DNA of 64,000 bases, from positions 1,612,001 through 1,676,000 of the forward strand of contig NZ_CP018812.1 in assembly GCF_001922345.1 (NCBI RefSeq), written 5' to 3'. Each line of letters starts with the position of its first letter. Position 1 is the first letter of the stretch. The notes below the pieces were generated by a model that saw only the letters and a list, made by a program, of their open reading frames with translations, was not told the origin of the DNA and did no database searches. This DNA is from Paraburkholderia sp. SOS3 (GTDB taxonomy: Bacteria > Pseudomonadota > Gammaproteobacteria > Burkholderiales > Burkholderiaceae). Shown here one piece after another: positions 8,912 to 18,200 of the stretch. A program made the translations under genes and the position numbers.

Positions 8912-10417
8912 ATGCTGCTGGGTCATCCCGTTCTATTCAAATCGCTGTGCTACGTCGATGGACGCTGGGTACATAGCGACAGCGCGTCCACCGTGGCGGT
9001 GCAAAACCCCGCGGACCAGGAAGTCATCGGCCATGTGCCGATGCTCGAAGCGCCGCAGATCACGCAAGCCGTCGACGCCGCGCAGCGCGCATTCGAAAGC
9101 TGGCGTTACGTGCCGGTTGCGAAGCGCGTGGCGCTGCTGCTGCGCTGGCATGAACTCGTGATGCGTCATCAGACCGATCTCGCCGGTATTCTCTCGATCG
9201 AGCAGGGCAAGCCGCTTGCCGAATCGCGCGGCGAAATCGCTTATGGCGCGAGCTTTATCGAGTGGTTCGCGCACGAAGGCAAGCGCCTGAACGGCCGGAC
9301 GATTCCGACGCATATCGATGGCGCGCATCTGGGCACGATGCTCGAGCCGGTCGGCGTCGCCGCACTGATTACGCCGTGGAATTTCCCGCATGCGATGATC
9401 ACGCGCAAGGCCGCTGCGGCGCTCGCGGCGGGCTGTACGGTCGTCGTCAAGCCCGCGCACGAGACGCCGTTCTCGGCGCTTGCGCTGGCGCAACTCGCCG
9501 AGGAAGCGGGATTTCCACCCGGCGTCTTCAACGTCGTGCTCGGCGAGCCGCAAATGGCGATGGAAACGCTCGTGCGCGATCCGCGCGTGCGCACGGTCAG
9601 CTTCACGGGTTCGACGCGCGTCGGCGGCCTTGTCATGCAGGCGGCCGCGCAATCGGGCATCAAGAAGACGTCGCTCGAGCTCGGCGGCAACGCACCGTTT
9701 ATCGTCACCGAAGACGCGAATCTCGAGCAGGCGGTGCGCGTCGCCGTTGCGGCGAAGTTTCAGACGTCGGGCCAGGATTGCTGCGCGGCCAATCGCATTC
9801 TCGTCGCCCGGCCGCTGTATGAAACATTCGTCGAGCAATACAGCGAAGCCGTGCGTGCGCTGCGCGTGGGTGCCGCATTCGATGCGGACGTCGACGTCGG
9901 CCCGCTCATGCATCAGGCCGCATTCGACGCGACGGTATCCCGCGTCGACGACGCGCGCGCGAAGGGCGCACGCATCACGGCAGGCGGCACGCCGCATGCG
10001 CGCGGTGGTTGGTTCTTCGAACCGACCGTGATCGCGGATGCGACGCCTGGCATGCGCGCTTACGACGAAGAAAACTTCGCGCCGATCTCGGCCGTATCGG
10101 CGTTCGATACGCTTAACGAAGCGATCGAACGCGCGAACGATACGGAATACGGGCTCGCCGCGTATCTGTGTGCGACCGATCTGAATACGGTATTCCAGGT
10201 GATTCGCCGCCTCGACTTCGCGATGGTGTCGGTCAACGGTGCGAAATTCACCGGCGCACCGATTCCGTTCGGCGGCATGAAGGCATCGGGGCTCGGTCGC
10301 GAAGGCGGACTCGAAGGCTTCGAGCCGTTCGTCGAGACGCGCTACTTCTGTCTGGGGCAACTGGGCCTGCCCGTCGCTCAGGCGCCGCGCGGCGCACAGC
10401 ATGCCTTCGCCGGCTGA
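8912..10417 (+). CDS. doeC: DoeC, aspartate-semialdehyde dehydrogenase of ectoine catabolism
   Basis: A 501-residue NAD(P)-dependent aldehyde dehydrogenase. Visible are the cofactor segment TPWNFP, the catalytic glutamate in ELGGNAP and the catalytic cysteine in SGQDCCAANR (two adjacent Cys). The sequence resembles succinate-semialdehyde dehydrogenases, but the place between doeX and doeD fits DoeC, which oxidises aspartate semialdehyde to aspartate. The ATG at 8912 has a very good GGAGGAGG ribosome-binding site. The shape of the pathway (diaminobutyrate transaminated by DoeD, then oxidised here) is complete in this cluster. Confidence 0.88.
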   Translation: MLLGHPVLFKSLCYVDGRWVHSDSASTVAVQNPADQEVIGHVPMLEAPQITQAVDAAQRAFESWRYVPVAKRVALLLRWHELVMRHQTDLAGILSIEQGKPLAESRGEIAYGASFIEWFAHEGKRLNGRTIPTHIDGAHLGTMLEPVGVAALITPWNFPHAMITRKAAAALAAGCTVVVKPAHETPFSALALAQLAEEAGFPPGVFNVVLGEPQMAMETLVRDPRVRTVSFTGSTRVGGLVMQAAAQSGIKKTSLELGGNAPFIVTEDANLEQAVRVAVAAKFQTSGQDCCAANRILVARPLYETFVEQYSEAVRALRVGAAFDADVDVGPLMHQAAFDATVSRVDDARAKGARITAGGTPHARGGWFFEPTVIADATPGMRAYDEENFAPISAVSAFDTLNEAIERANDTEYGLAAYLCATDLNTVFQVIRRLDFAMVSVNGAKFTGAPIPFGGMKASGLGREGGLEGFEPFVETRYFCLGQLGLPVAQAPRGAQHAFAG

Positions 10418-10490
10418 CACACGCGTCGAACCGCATTCGCAAACAACGTCGCTATATCAAACGCAACTGCACATTCAGGAAGGAGCACCC

Positions 10491-11891
10491 ATGAATCAAT
10501 CACTCGACCATCTGTTCGCCGCGGACCGCGCGCACTTCATGCACCCGTCGACCCATGCGCACGATCACGCGAGCGGCGCGCTGCCGGGCCGCATCGTGAC
10601 CGGCGCGAAGGGCGTTCGCATCGAAGACCACCAGGGCAAGTCGTATATCGACGCATTCGCCGGCCTTTACTGCGTGAATATCGGTTACGGCCGCACCGAA
10701 GTCGCCGACGCGATCTATGAACAGGCGAAGAAGCTCGCGTATTACCACACGTATGTCGGACACTCGACCGATACGATCATCGAGCTGTCGTCGCGCATCA
10801 TCGACTGGTCCCCTGCGGGCATGAAGAAGGTTTACTACGGCATGTCGGGTTCCGACGCCAACGAAACGCAGATCAAGATTGTCTGGTACTACAACAACGT
10901 CAAGGGGCGGCCGAACAAGAAGAAGATTATTTCGCGCCAGCGCGGCTATCACGGCTCGGGCATCGTCACGGGCTCGCTGACCGGACTGCCGAGCTTCCAC
11001 CAGTTCTTCGACCTGCCGCTCGAGCGCGTGAAGCACACCGTTTGTCCGCACTGGTACCGTCAGGCACCGGCCGGCATGGACGAAGCGCAGTTCGTCAACT
11101 ATTGCGTCGACGAGCTCGAAAAGCTGATTGCGAAAGAAGGCGCCGATACGATCGCCGCCTTCATCGGCGAGCCCGTGATGGGCACGGGCGGCATCCTGCC
11201 GCCGCCGGCCGGTTATTGGCCCGCTATCCAGAAGGTGTTGAAGAAGCACGACATCCTGCTGATCTCCGACGAAGTGGTGTGCGGCTTCGGCCGGCTCGGC
11301 TCGAAGATGGGTGCGCAGCACTACGGCATCGAGCCGGACCTGATCACGGTCGCCAAGGGCCTGACGAGCGCCTATGCGCCGCTCTCCGGTGTGATCGTCA
11401 GCGAGCGCGTATGGGACGTGATCGACGGCGCGTCACAGGAGAACGGACCGATGGGACACGGCTGGACGTATTCGGGGCACCCGGTCTGCGCGGCCGCGGC
11501 ACTTGCGAACCTCGATATTCTCGAACGCGAAAACATCACGGAACAGGCAGCGCAAACAGGCGCCTATCTGCTCGAACAGATGCATGCGGCATTCGATTCG
11601 CATCCGCTGGTCGGCGAAGTGCGCGGCGCAGGCATGCTTGCCGCACTCGAATTCATGGCCGACAGGGAGGGACGCCGGCCATTCGATCCCGCGTTGAAGG
11701 TCGGTCCGCGCGTGTCGGCCGCCGCGTTCCAGCGCGGTCTGATTGCGCGTGCCATGCCGCATGGCGACATTCTCGGCTTTGCGCCGCCGCTCGTCGCGAC
11801 GCGTGCGGACGTCGATGAGATCGTGCGTCTCACGAAGGCAGCGGTCGATGAAGTGGCGGAACAGGTGCTCGATTCGAAGGCCGCTGCTTAG
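10491..11891 (+). CDS. doeD: DoeD, L-2,4-diaminobutyrate transaminase
   Basis: A 466-residue class-III PLP aminotransferase. Key parts: GMSGSDANETQIK (phosphate binding), the cofactor aspartate in LLISDEVVCGFGR, and the Schiff-base lysine Lys289 in TVAKGLTSAYAPLSG. It converts diaminobutyrate to aspartate semialdehyde, the substrate of DoeC. The start at 10491 is preceded by AGGAAGGAG; the open frame reaches 90 bases further up but that part overlaps the end of doeC and is not conserved-looking. It is the last gene of the cluster; a hairpin follows at 11983. Confidence 0.9.
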   Translation: MNQSLDHLFAADRAHFMHPSTHAHDHASGALPGRIVTGAKGVRIEDHQGKSYIDAFAGLYCVNIGYGRTEVADAIYEQAKKLAYYHTYVGHSTDTIIELSSRIIDWSPAGMKKVYYGMSGSDANETQIKIVWYYNNVKGRPNKKKIISRQRGYHGSGIVTGSLTGLPSFHQFFDLPLERVKHTVCPHWYRQAPAGMDEAQFVNYCVDELEKLIAKEGADTIAAFIGEPVMGTGGILPPPAGYWPAIQKVLKKHDILLISDEVVCGFGRLGSKMGAQHYGIEPDLITVAKGLTSAYAPLSGVIVSERVWDVIDGASQENGPMGHGWTYSGHPVCAAAALANLDILERENITEQAAQTGAYLLEQMHAAFDSHPLVGEVRGAGMLAALEFMADREGRRPFDPALKVGPRVSAAAFQRGLIARAMPHGDILGFAPPLVATRADVDEIVRLTKAAVDEVAEQVLDSKAAA

Positions 11892-11982
11892 GGTCATTGC
11901 TTAGGGTTGTTGCCTCAGACTAGCGCTTCAGGTTGCCGCTCGGGCCGCTATGCACGCGGTTGCCGATGGTCAAACCGCACCG

Positions 11983-12007
11983 CCGCATGCGCGATAAACG
12001 CATGCGG
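11983..12007 (+). terminator. Hairpin after doeD
   Basis: CCGCATGCG and CGCATGCGG pair perfectly (9 bp) around a 7-base loop, 92 bases after the doeD stop. There is no T-tract, so termination efficiency is uncertain. Confidence 0.45.
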
Positions 12008-12103
12008 TGGGGTTCGCAGCGGCGCGTTGGCATGTTATAAGCCCATGACAGACTTTCTCGCGAGCTTTTGAGTATCGGTCATTTGTGTCATGGAGGACAG
12101 CCG

Positions 12104-13834
12104 GTGAAGGCCAACAACAAAGCGAAACTCTCGATTGCGAGCCTGGCGTTTGCCGGGCTCGTATCCATTTCGGCGGGCTTTCTCGATGCGACGCCGGTCT
12201 ACGCAAAGGGGCCTGCAAAGCAGCCGGTCGTGCTTTCCGCATCGGCGATCGCGGTTGCGGACAAATACAGCGCCGACGCCGCGCAACAGATCTTCAAGGA
12301 AGGCGGCAATGCGGTCGATGCCGCGGTCGCTATCGCATTCACGCTCGCCGTCACGTATCCCGAAGCCGGCAATATCGGCGGCGGCGGCTTTATGACGCTC
12401 TATGTGAACGGCAAGCCATACTTCATCGACTATCGGGAACGTGCGCCGCTGGCCGCGACGCGAACGATGTATCTCGACGATCAGGGCAACGAGATCAAAG
12501 GGAAAAGCCTCGTCGGTTATTACGCAGTCGGTGTGCCCGGCACGGTGGCCGGCATGTGGGAAGCGCAACATCGCTTCGGTCGCCTGACATGGAAGCAGGT
12601 GCTCGCGCCAGCCATCAAATACGCGCGCGATGGCTTTGTGGTCGACGAGCTGTTGATGCAGCGGCGCGACGCCGCCGCGAAGGAATTCGAAGGCAAGACC
12701 AACTTCGATACGTATTTCGGCGGCATGAAAGCCGGCGAGACGTTCAGGCAGCCCGATCTTGCAGCGGTGCTCACGCGCATTGCGAACAACGGTGTCAAGG
12801 AGTTCTACGACGGCAAGACTGCCGATCTGATCGCCGCGTCGATGCGCGGACATGGGCTGATCACGAAGCGCGACCTGCACGACTATCGCGCCGTGTGGCG
12901 CCAGCCGATCGAGGCGAAGTGGAATGGCTACGAAGTCATCACTGCGCCGCCGCCGAGTTCCGGAGGGGTTGGACTCGTGCAACTGCTCAAGATGAAGGCG
13001 GACCTCAAGCAGGATTTCAACGGCGTCGACCTCGATTCGGCGCAGTATATCCATTTGCTCGCGGAGATCGAAAAGCGCGTATTCGCCGATCGCGCGCAGT
13101 ACCTCGGCGACCCGGATTTCTACAAGGTGCCCGTTGCGCAACTGACCGACGATGCCTATCTCGCGAAGCGCGCGGCCGAAGTGAACCCGAATACGCCTTC
13201 GGATACGAAAAGCGTGGTGCCGGGACTCGGCACGTCGATGCCTGAAAAGGCGGAGACGACGCACTTCTCGGTCGTCGACAAGTGGGGCAACGCGGTATCG
13301 AACACCTATACGATCAATGGCTATTTCGGTTCGGGTGTCGTCGTGCAGGGTGCGGGCATCGTGCTCAACGACGAGATGGACGACTTCGCAGCGAAGCCGG
13401 GGGTGCCGAACATGTTCGGCGTGGTCGGCAGCGACGCGAATTCGATCGAGCCGAAGAAGCGCCCGCTTTCATCGATGACGCCGACCATTCTCACGAAGGA
13501 CGGCAAGGTCGCGCTCGTCATCGGCACGCCTGGCGGCTCGCGAATCTTCACGACGATTTTCCAGGTGATCAGCAATGTGTACGATTTCAACATGCCGTTG
13601 AAAGACGCCGTGGCAGCACCGCGCTTCCACCATCAGTTGCTGCCGCCTAACGCAATTTTCTGGGAACCGTATGCGCCGGTCGACGGCGAGCTTGCAAAGC
13701 AGATCGAAGCGAAGGGCTACGTGCTGAAAGCGCAGAGCTTCAACGGCGACGTTCAGGCAATCGGTATCAACGGCGATACGCCGGTGCCGGTGTCGGATCC
13801 GCGTGGGCGCGGCGTGGCGCGCACGTTCCGGTAG
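12104..13834 (+). CDS. ggt: Gamma-glutamyltranspeptidase, periplasmic
   Basis: A 576-residue Ntn-hydrolase precursor that cleaves gamma-glutamyl bonds, e.g. of glutathione, in the periplasm. A signal peptide ends near VYAKG (about residue 36). The large subunit contains the GNIGGGGFM segment. Autocleavage is expected before Thr385 in ETTHFSVVDKWG, which becomes the nucleophile of the small subunit; the oxyanion-forming serine pair lies in KKRPLSSMTPT. The GTG at 12104 is chosen because GGAGG precedes it and the signal peptide starts there. It stands alone between the ectoine cluster and ppk2; a connection to ectoine breakdown is not evident. Confidence 0.93.
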   Translation: MKANNKAKLSIASLAFAGLVSISAGFLDATPVYAKGPAKQPVVLSASAIAVADKYSADAAQQIFKEGGNAVDAAVAIAFTLAVTYPEAGNIGGGGFMTLYVNGKPYFIDYRERAPLAATRTMYLDDQGNEIKGKSLVGYYAVGVPGTVAGMWEAQHRFGRLTWKQVLAPAIKYARDGFVVDELLMQRRDAAAKEFEGKTNFDTYFGGMKAGETFRQPDLAAVLTRIANNGVKEFYDGKTADLIAASMRGHGLITKRDLHDYRAVWRQPIEAKWNGYEVITAPPPSSGGVGLVQLLKMKADLKQDFNGVDLDSAQYIHLLAEIEKRVFADRAQYLGDPDFYKVPVAQLTDDAYLAKRAAEVNPNTPSDTKSVVPGLGTSMPEKAETTHFSVVDKWGNAVSNTYTINGYFGSGVVVQGAGIVLNDEMDDFAAKPGVPNMFGVVGSDANSIEPKKRPLSSMTPTILTKDGKVALVIGTPGGSRIFTTIFQVISNVYDFNMPLKDAVAAPRFHHQLLPPNAIFWEPYAPVDGELAKQIEAKGYVLKAQSFNGDVQAIGINGDTPVPVSDPRGRGVARTFR

Positions 13835-14027
13835 GCGACCTTGCGCGCGCATGATATTCCTTGACCTGGATGGGCATCAACTGAGCTTCGCGAAACGGCT
13901 GCGCTAAACTTCACGGACGCACCTTCGATTACATCGCACTGTCAGGTAACAAAGTTGACATTTGGCGCTTCGATAATCGATCTTTCGCGCTGCCATTAAA
14001 GTGCAGCGCGCAACGTGGAGAAACGCG

Positions 14028-14954
14028 ATGAACGAGTTCGACCGGGAGAACGACCCGACGACGCTGGCCGCACGGCAGAAGCGTTTCGAAGAAGACCTCA
14101 TCGATGCGTACGACGAGGAACTGGAGATGGAAGTCGACGACCGCATCCTCGACGGTGACGCAGCGGTATCGGACGAAGCACGTGCGCTGCGCAAGCTCTA
14201 TTTCCGGGAACTGTTCCGGTTGCAGGGTGAACTGGTCAAGCTGCAGGACTGGATCGTAGAGACCGGCCATCGCCTCGTCGTGATCTTCGAAGGCCGCGAC
14301 GCGGCCGGCAAGGGCGGGGCGATCAAGCGCATCACGCAGCGCCTGAACCCGCGCGTGTGCCGCGTCGCCGCGCTGCCGGCGCCGAACAACCGCGAACGCA
14401 CGCAGTGGTATTTCCAGCGCTATGTGAGCCACCTGCCGGCCGGCGGCGAGATGGTGCTGTTCGATCGAAGCTGGTACAACCGCGCGGGCGTCGAGCGCGT
14501 GATGGGCTTTTGCAACGACGCGGAGTACGAAGAATTTTTCCGCTCAGTGCCGGAGTTCGAAAAAATGCTCGTGCGCAGCGGCATCCAGATTCTCAAGTAC
14601 TGGTTTTCGATTACCGACGAAGAACAGGAAATCCGCTTTCAGGCGCGGATCCAGGATCCGCTCAAGCAGTGGAAGCTCAGCCCGATGGACCTCGAAAGCC
14701 GCCGCCGCTGGGAAGCCTATACGCAGGCTAAAGAAGTGATGCTGCAGCGCTCGCATATTGCCGAAGCGCCATGGTGGGTCGTGCAGGCCGTCGACAAGAA
14801 GCGCGCGCGCCTGAACTGCATTCATCATCTGCTGAGCCAGGTGCCGTATAAGGAAGTCGAGCACTCGTCCATCACGTTGCCCGAGCGCGTCCATCATCCC
14901 GACTATATCCGGCAGCCGGTGGCGACCGAGATGATCGTGCCCGAGTTGTACTGA
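14028..14954 (+). CDS. ppk2: Polyphosphate kinase 2
   Basis: A 308-residue class I PPK2, which phosphorylates nucleoside diphosphates with polyphosphate (or the reverse). Walker A is GRDAAGKG at about residues 89-96, Walker B is the DRSWYNR segment near residue 147, and the lid region follows with arginines that bind polyphosphate. Start at 14028 because GTGGAG stands before it; an acidic N-terminal tail of about 55 residues precedes the core. It converges with a phosphate transporter gene, so both neighbours serve phosphate storage and uptake. Confidence 0.93.
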   Translation: MNEFDRENDPTTLAARQKRFEEDLIDAYDEELEMEVDDRILDGDAAVSDEARALRKLYFRELFRLQGELVKLQDWIVETGHRLVVIFEGRDAAGKGGAIKRITQRLNPRVCRVAALPAPNNRERTQWYFQRYVSHLPAGGEMVLFDRSWYNRAGVERVMGFCNDAEYEEFFRSVPEFEKMLVRSGIQILKYWFSITDEEQEIRFQARIQDPLKQWKLSPMDLESRRRWEAYTQAKEVMLQRSHIAEAPWWVVQAVDKKRARLNCIHHLLSQVPYKEVEHSSITLPERVHHPDYIRQPVATEMIVPELY

Positions 14955-14976
14955 TGCGGTATTGCGTGGCGTGAAG

Positions 14977-15013
14977 AAAAACGCGGCAGAGTGTGCGACT
15001 CCGCCGCGTTTTT
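14977..15013 (+). terminator. Rho-independent terminator between ppk2 and pit
   Basis: ACGCGGC (14981) pairs with GCCGCGT (15003) and the stem extends through AAAA/TTTT, ending in a T-tract. With A's on the left flank it can serve both convergent genes. Confidence 0.85.
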
Positions 15014-15085
15014 TTGTGACCGCGGTGTTGCGGCGCGAAGGCGATTATGGCGGCATTGGATCGAGCAAACCGCCGCGTATGGGTA

Positions 15086-16672
15086 TCAGAACAGGTCGCG
15101 GAATAGCCAGTAGAGGCCCGCTGCCAGCGCAATGGACGCAGGCAGCGTCAGCACCCATGCGAGGACCAGGCTGCGCACGGTGCCCCACTGCAGGCCCGAG
15201 CCGTTTGCGGCCATCGTGCCGGCTACGCCGGACGACAGCACGTGCGTCGTCGACACCGGCAGGCCGTATGCGTCGGCGGCGCCGATCGTCAGCATCGCAA
15301 TGACTTCGGCCGACGCGCCTTGCCCATAAGTGAGGTGCTGCTTGCCGATCTTTTCGCCGACTGTGACAACGATGCGCTTCCAGCCGACCATCGTGCCCAT
15401 CCCCAGCGCGATCGCCACGGCAACTTTCACCCACGTCGGAATGAACTTCGTCGCGCCGTCGATCTGCTTCTTGAAGTTGTCGATCGCCTTCGCGTCGTTT
15501 TCCGAGAAAGCGGGCGACTTCGCCTTTTCCATCAGGCGGATTGCTTCGGACGCGATATACATGTCGTTACGCACGTTGTTGACCTTGTCCTGCGGCACGG
15601 CGGACAGCGAGCCCGATTGGCCGACCTGCTGGCCGATGCGCCCGGCCAGTTGCTGCAACGCCGGCAGCGTGGTGGCCTGCATCCGGTGCGTCTGCACGTA
15701 GTGCTCGACGTCGCCGCGCGGTGCAACCGAGGGCGGTGCGCCGTTCGTGTAGTTGCCCAACGCAGTGGCTGCCTGCTGCGCCACCGCAAGAAAGGTTTGC
15801 GTTTGCGCGGGCGTGACCGCCTTGTTCAGCGCATACGCGGTCGGCACGGTGCCGATCAGAATCAGCATGATGAGGCCCATGCCTTTCTGACCGTCGTTCG
15901 AGCCGTGCGCGAACGACACGCCGGTGCACGTGAGAATCAGCAGCGAACGGATCCAGAACGGCGGGGGCTCGTTGCCGGCCGGTTCCTGATATAGCGCCGG
16001 TACGTGGACGATCGCCTTCAACACGAGCAGCAGCAAGCCCGACAGCAGGAAACCCACGACCGGCGAAAACAGCAGCGACTTGCCGACGCCAAGCGCCTGG
16101 TTCCAGTCGACGCCGCTCGTGCCCGATGCGCCATGCAACAACTGATTCATCAGGCCCACGCCGATGATCGAGCCGACGAGCGTGTGTGAACTCGACGAGG
16201 GCAAGCCCAGATACCACGTGCCGAGATTCCAGATGATCGCGGCGATCAGCAGCGCGAACACCATTGCGAAGCCGGCGCTGCTGCCGACCTGCAGGATCAG
16301 CTCGACCGGCAGCAACTGCAGGATGCCGAACGCGACGGCTCCGGTGGAAGTCAGGACACCGAGGAAGTTCCATGCGCCAGACCAGACCACCGCGATATTG
16401 GGCGACAGCGAATGCGTATAGATAACGGTCGCCACCGCATTCGCGGTGTCGTGAAAACCATTGACGAACTCGAAGCCGAGCGCGATGAGCAGTGCGATGC
16501 CAAGCAGCAGATAAGGCAGGAACGAAGATTGCCGGACGGCCTGTAGATCGTCGATCAGGTGAGTCCCGCAATAAACCGCGCCCGCGATCGCGACGATGAA
16601 AAAGACGATGAGGCTCGCACTGCGGCCTTTTCCGGTTGCTGAACCCGCTTGCGGGACGGAGAGTTCCGGCAT
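15086..16672 (-). CDS. pit: Low-affinity inorganic phosphate transporter, Pit family
   Basis: A 528-residue inner-membrane phosphate permease driven by proton (or metal-phosphate) symport. The two PHO4 signature repeats are seen: GFEFVNGFHDTANAVATVIY near residue 65 and GVSFAHGSNDGQKGMGLIML in the second half. Between them is a soluble loop of about 120 residues (around residues 300-410) rich in Gln and Ala, as in E. coli PitA. It has about ten membrane spans. It is convergent with ppk2 and divergent from the GGDEF gene, with a 349-base upstream region. Confidence 0.94.
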   Translation of the reverse strand: MPELSVPQAGSATGKGRSASLIVFFIVAIAGAVYCGTHLIDDLQAVRQSSFLPYLLLGIALLIALGFEFVNGFHDTANAVATVIYTHSLSPNIAVVWSGAWNFLGVLTSTGAVAFGILQLLPVELILQVGSSAGFAMVFALLIAAIIWNLGTWYLGLPSSSSHTLVGSIIGVGLMNQLLHGASGTSGVDWNQALGVGKSLLFSPVVGFLLSGLLLLVLKAIVHVPALYQEPAGNEPPPFWIRSLLILTCTGVSFAHGSNDGQKGMGLIMLILIGTVPTAYALNKAVTPAQTQTFLAVAQQAATALGNYTNGAPPSVAPRGDVEHYVQTHRMQATTLPALQQLAGRIGQQVGQSGSLSAVPQDKVNNVRNDMYIASEAIRLMEKAKSPAFSENDAKAIDNFKKQIDGATKFIPTWVKVAVAIALGMGTMVGWKRIVVTVGEKIGKQHLTYGQGASAEVIAMLTIGAADAYGLPVSTTHVLSSGVAGTMAANGSGLQWGTVRSLVLAWVLTLPASIALAAGLYWLFRDLF

Positions 16673-17021
16673 GGCGTGCGCCTCCCAGGGTGGTCGCGTG
16701 AACCATCGATGCTGAGTGGCAAGTGTGTCGGCAGGATGACAGACGAATGGCTGATTTACCGCGTAAAAATCTGATGATTGAACGCTTTAAAGCGCGGCTT
16801 AAGTCAGGCATCGGCCGGGGTTCGGGTTATTGCGATTTACGGACTGTGGCGCCAATAAACCGGGAGTGGAAAAACCTTCGCATCGTGCAGCGCCGGATCA
16901 ATAAACTGGTAGAATTTTTACCGTATTAAGCGCGTTATGTTTTCCGGCTTTGTGGTGCTGCATGCCGTGTGTGCATTTATTGATGGTTCATTGAATCCGC
17001 TGTTCTTTGCGCAGGTGCCAG
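16673..17021. other. Divergent intergenic region, pit / GGDEF gene
   Basis: About 350 bases, AT-richer towards the GGDEF gene, presumably with both promoters; I could not assign -35/-10 boxes with confidence. It holds the perfect palindrome CGCTTTAAAGCG at 16783, whose core GCTTTAAAGCGC recurs just after the GGDEF gene at 18174. Confidence 0.5.
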
Positions 17022-18164
17022 ATGGCGTCAGAAACGGTTCGAGCGACGGGCAAGGCGGCGGATCAGGCAGCGGACGCCATGGCCGGCAAGGGCACACGGT
17101 TTGTCGAACGCACTTATCGATTGCGCATTATCGGGCTCGGCCTCGGATTTGTTTGCGTCGGTTCGGTACTTCTCGGTCAGCAGCGCGGCTTTGCAATATG
17201 GAGCCTTGCTGTATTTCACGGCATTATCTGGCCGCATGTCGCGCGCCGCGCGGCGCTTGCGTGTGTTGTCCCGTATCGCGGCGAGCGGCTCAACCTGATG
17301 ATCGACTCGGTTTTCGGCGGCTTCTGGATTGTTGCAATGCAATTCAATGTGCTGCCGAGCGTCGTGATTCTCGTCATGCTCAGCATGGACAATATCGCCG
17401 CCGGCGGTCTGCGTTTCTTTGCGCGCGGCCTCGTTGCGCACGCGGCCGGCGTGGTGATCGGTGTGGCCGTGCTCGGTCTCGCATTTACGCCGATGTCGAC
17501 CATGGCGACCATCGTCGCCAGTTTGCCGTTGCTGATCGTCTACCCGCTCTCGCTCGGCTGGGCGATGTACCGGATGTCGCAGAAGCTTGCCGCGCGCACG
17601 CGCGAGTTCGAGCATCTGAGCCGTACCGACGGCCTTACCCGGCTCTGGAACCGTCGGCATTGGGAAGGTCAACTCGCGCTCGAGTTCGAGCGCTGCCGCG
17701 CGAACGGCTACGCATCGTGCCTGTTGCTGATCGATCTCGATCATTTCAAGAACGTCAACGATACGCGGGGCCACCCGGCCGGCGACGCGGTGCTCGTCGC
17801 GTTCGCGGCCGTGCTGCGCAGCCATTTCCGCGCGGGCGACAGCATCGGCCGCTACGGCGGCGAGGAATTCGGCGTGGTGCTGCCCGGCGCCACCTTGCGC
17901 GAGACCCAGTCGATCGCAAGGGACTTGCTGCTGCGCGTGCGCGAGCAGGCACGCGAGCCCGATGCATCATGTCCGTGCACGATCAGCGCCGGCATTGCGC
18001 AGTTGACGCCCGACATGCCCGACTATCACACGTGGCTGCTCGAAGCGGACCGCAGTCTCTATCAGGCGAAAGCGCAAGGGCGCGACCGTATCGTCGTTAC
18101 CGGTGCGGCGGCGCCCGCTTCGGCTGTGGGCTTCGTCCATACCAGGGCCGGCGCCAGGCCGTGA
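17022..18164 (+). CDS. Membrane diguanylate cyclase, MASE2-GGDEF
   Basis: A 380-residue inner-membrane protein. The first about 175 residues form a MASE2-type sensor with several membrane helices; a GGDEF domain follows (about 195-350) with the active-site signature YGGEEFG, a variant (GGEEF) that is catalytically competent in this family, so it should make cyclic di-GMP from two GTP. No RxxD inhibitory site is evident directly before GGEEF (the stretch reads AGDSIGRYGGEEF). The start at 17022 is preferred over the TTG five codons upstream. The organisation equals that of E. coli DgcC/AdrA, which stimulates cellulose and biofilm; the local target is unknown. Confidence 0.9.
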   Translation: MASETVRATGKAADQAADAMAGKGTRFVERTYRLRIIGLGLGFVCVGSVLLGQQRGFAIWSLAVFHGIIWPHVARRAALACVVPYRGERLNLMIDSVFGGFWIVAMQFNVLPSVVILVMLSMDNIAAGGLRFFARGLVAHAAGVVIGVAVLGLAFTPMSTMATIVASLPLLIVYPLSLGWAMYRMSQKLAARTREFEHLSRTDGLTRLWNRRHWEGQLALEFERCRANGYASCLLLIDLDHFKNVNDTRGHPAGDAVLVAFAAVLRSHFRAGDSIGRYGGEEFGVVLPGATLRETQSIARDLLLRVREQAREPDASCPCTISAGIAQLTPDMPDYHTWLLEADRSLYQAKAQGRDRIVVTGAAAPASAVGFVHTRAGARP

Positions 18165-18200
18165 TGCCGGCTCCAGCTTTAAAGCGCTGACGTTGCAAGG

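Noticed and set aside
12028..12042. TGGCATGTTATAAGC before ggt as a sigma-54 promoter
   Set aside because: GG and GC are correctly spaced but the -12 box is AAGC, and no reason for sigma-54 control of ggt is known here.
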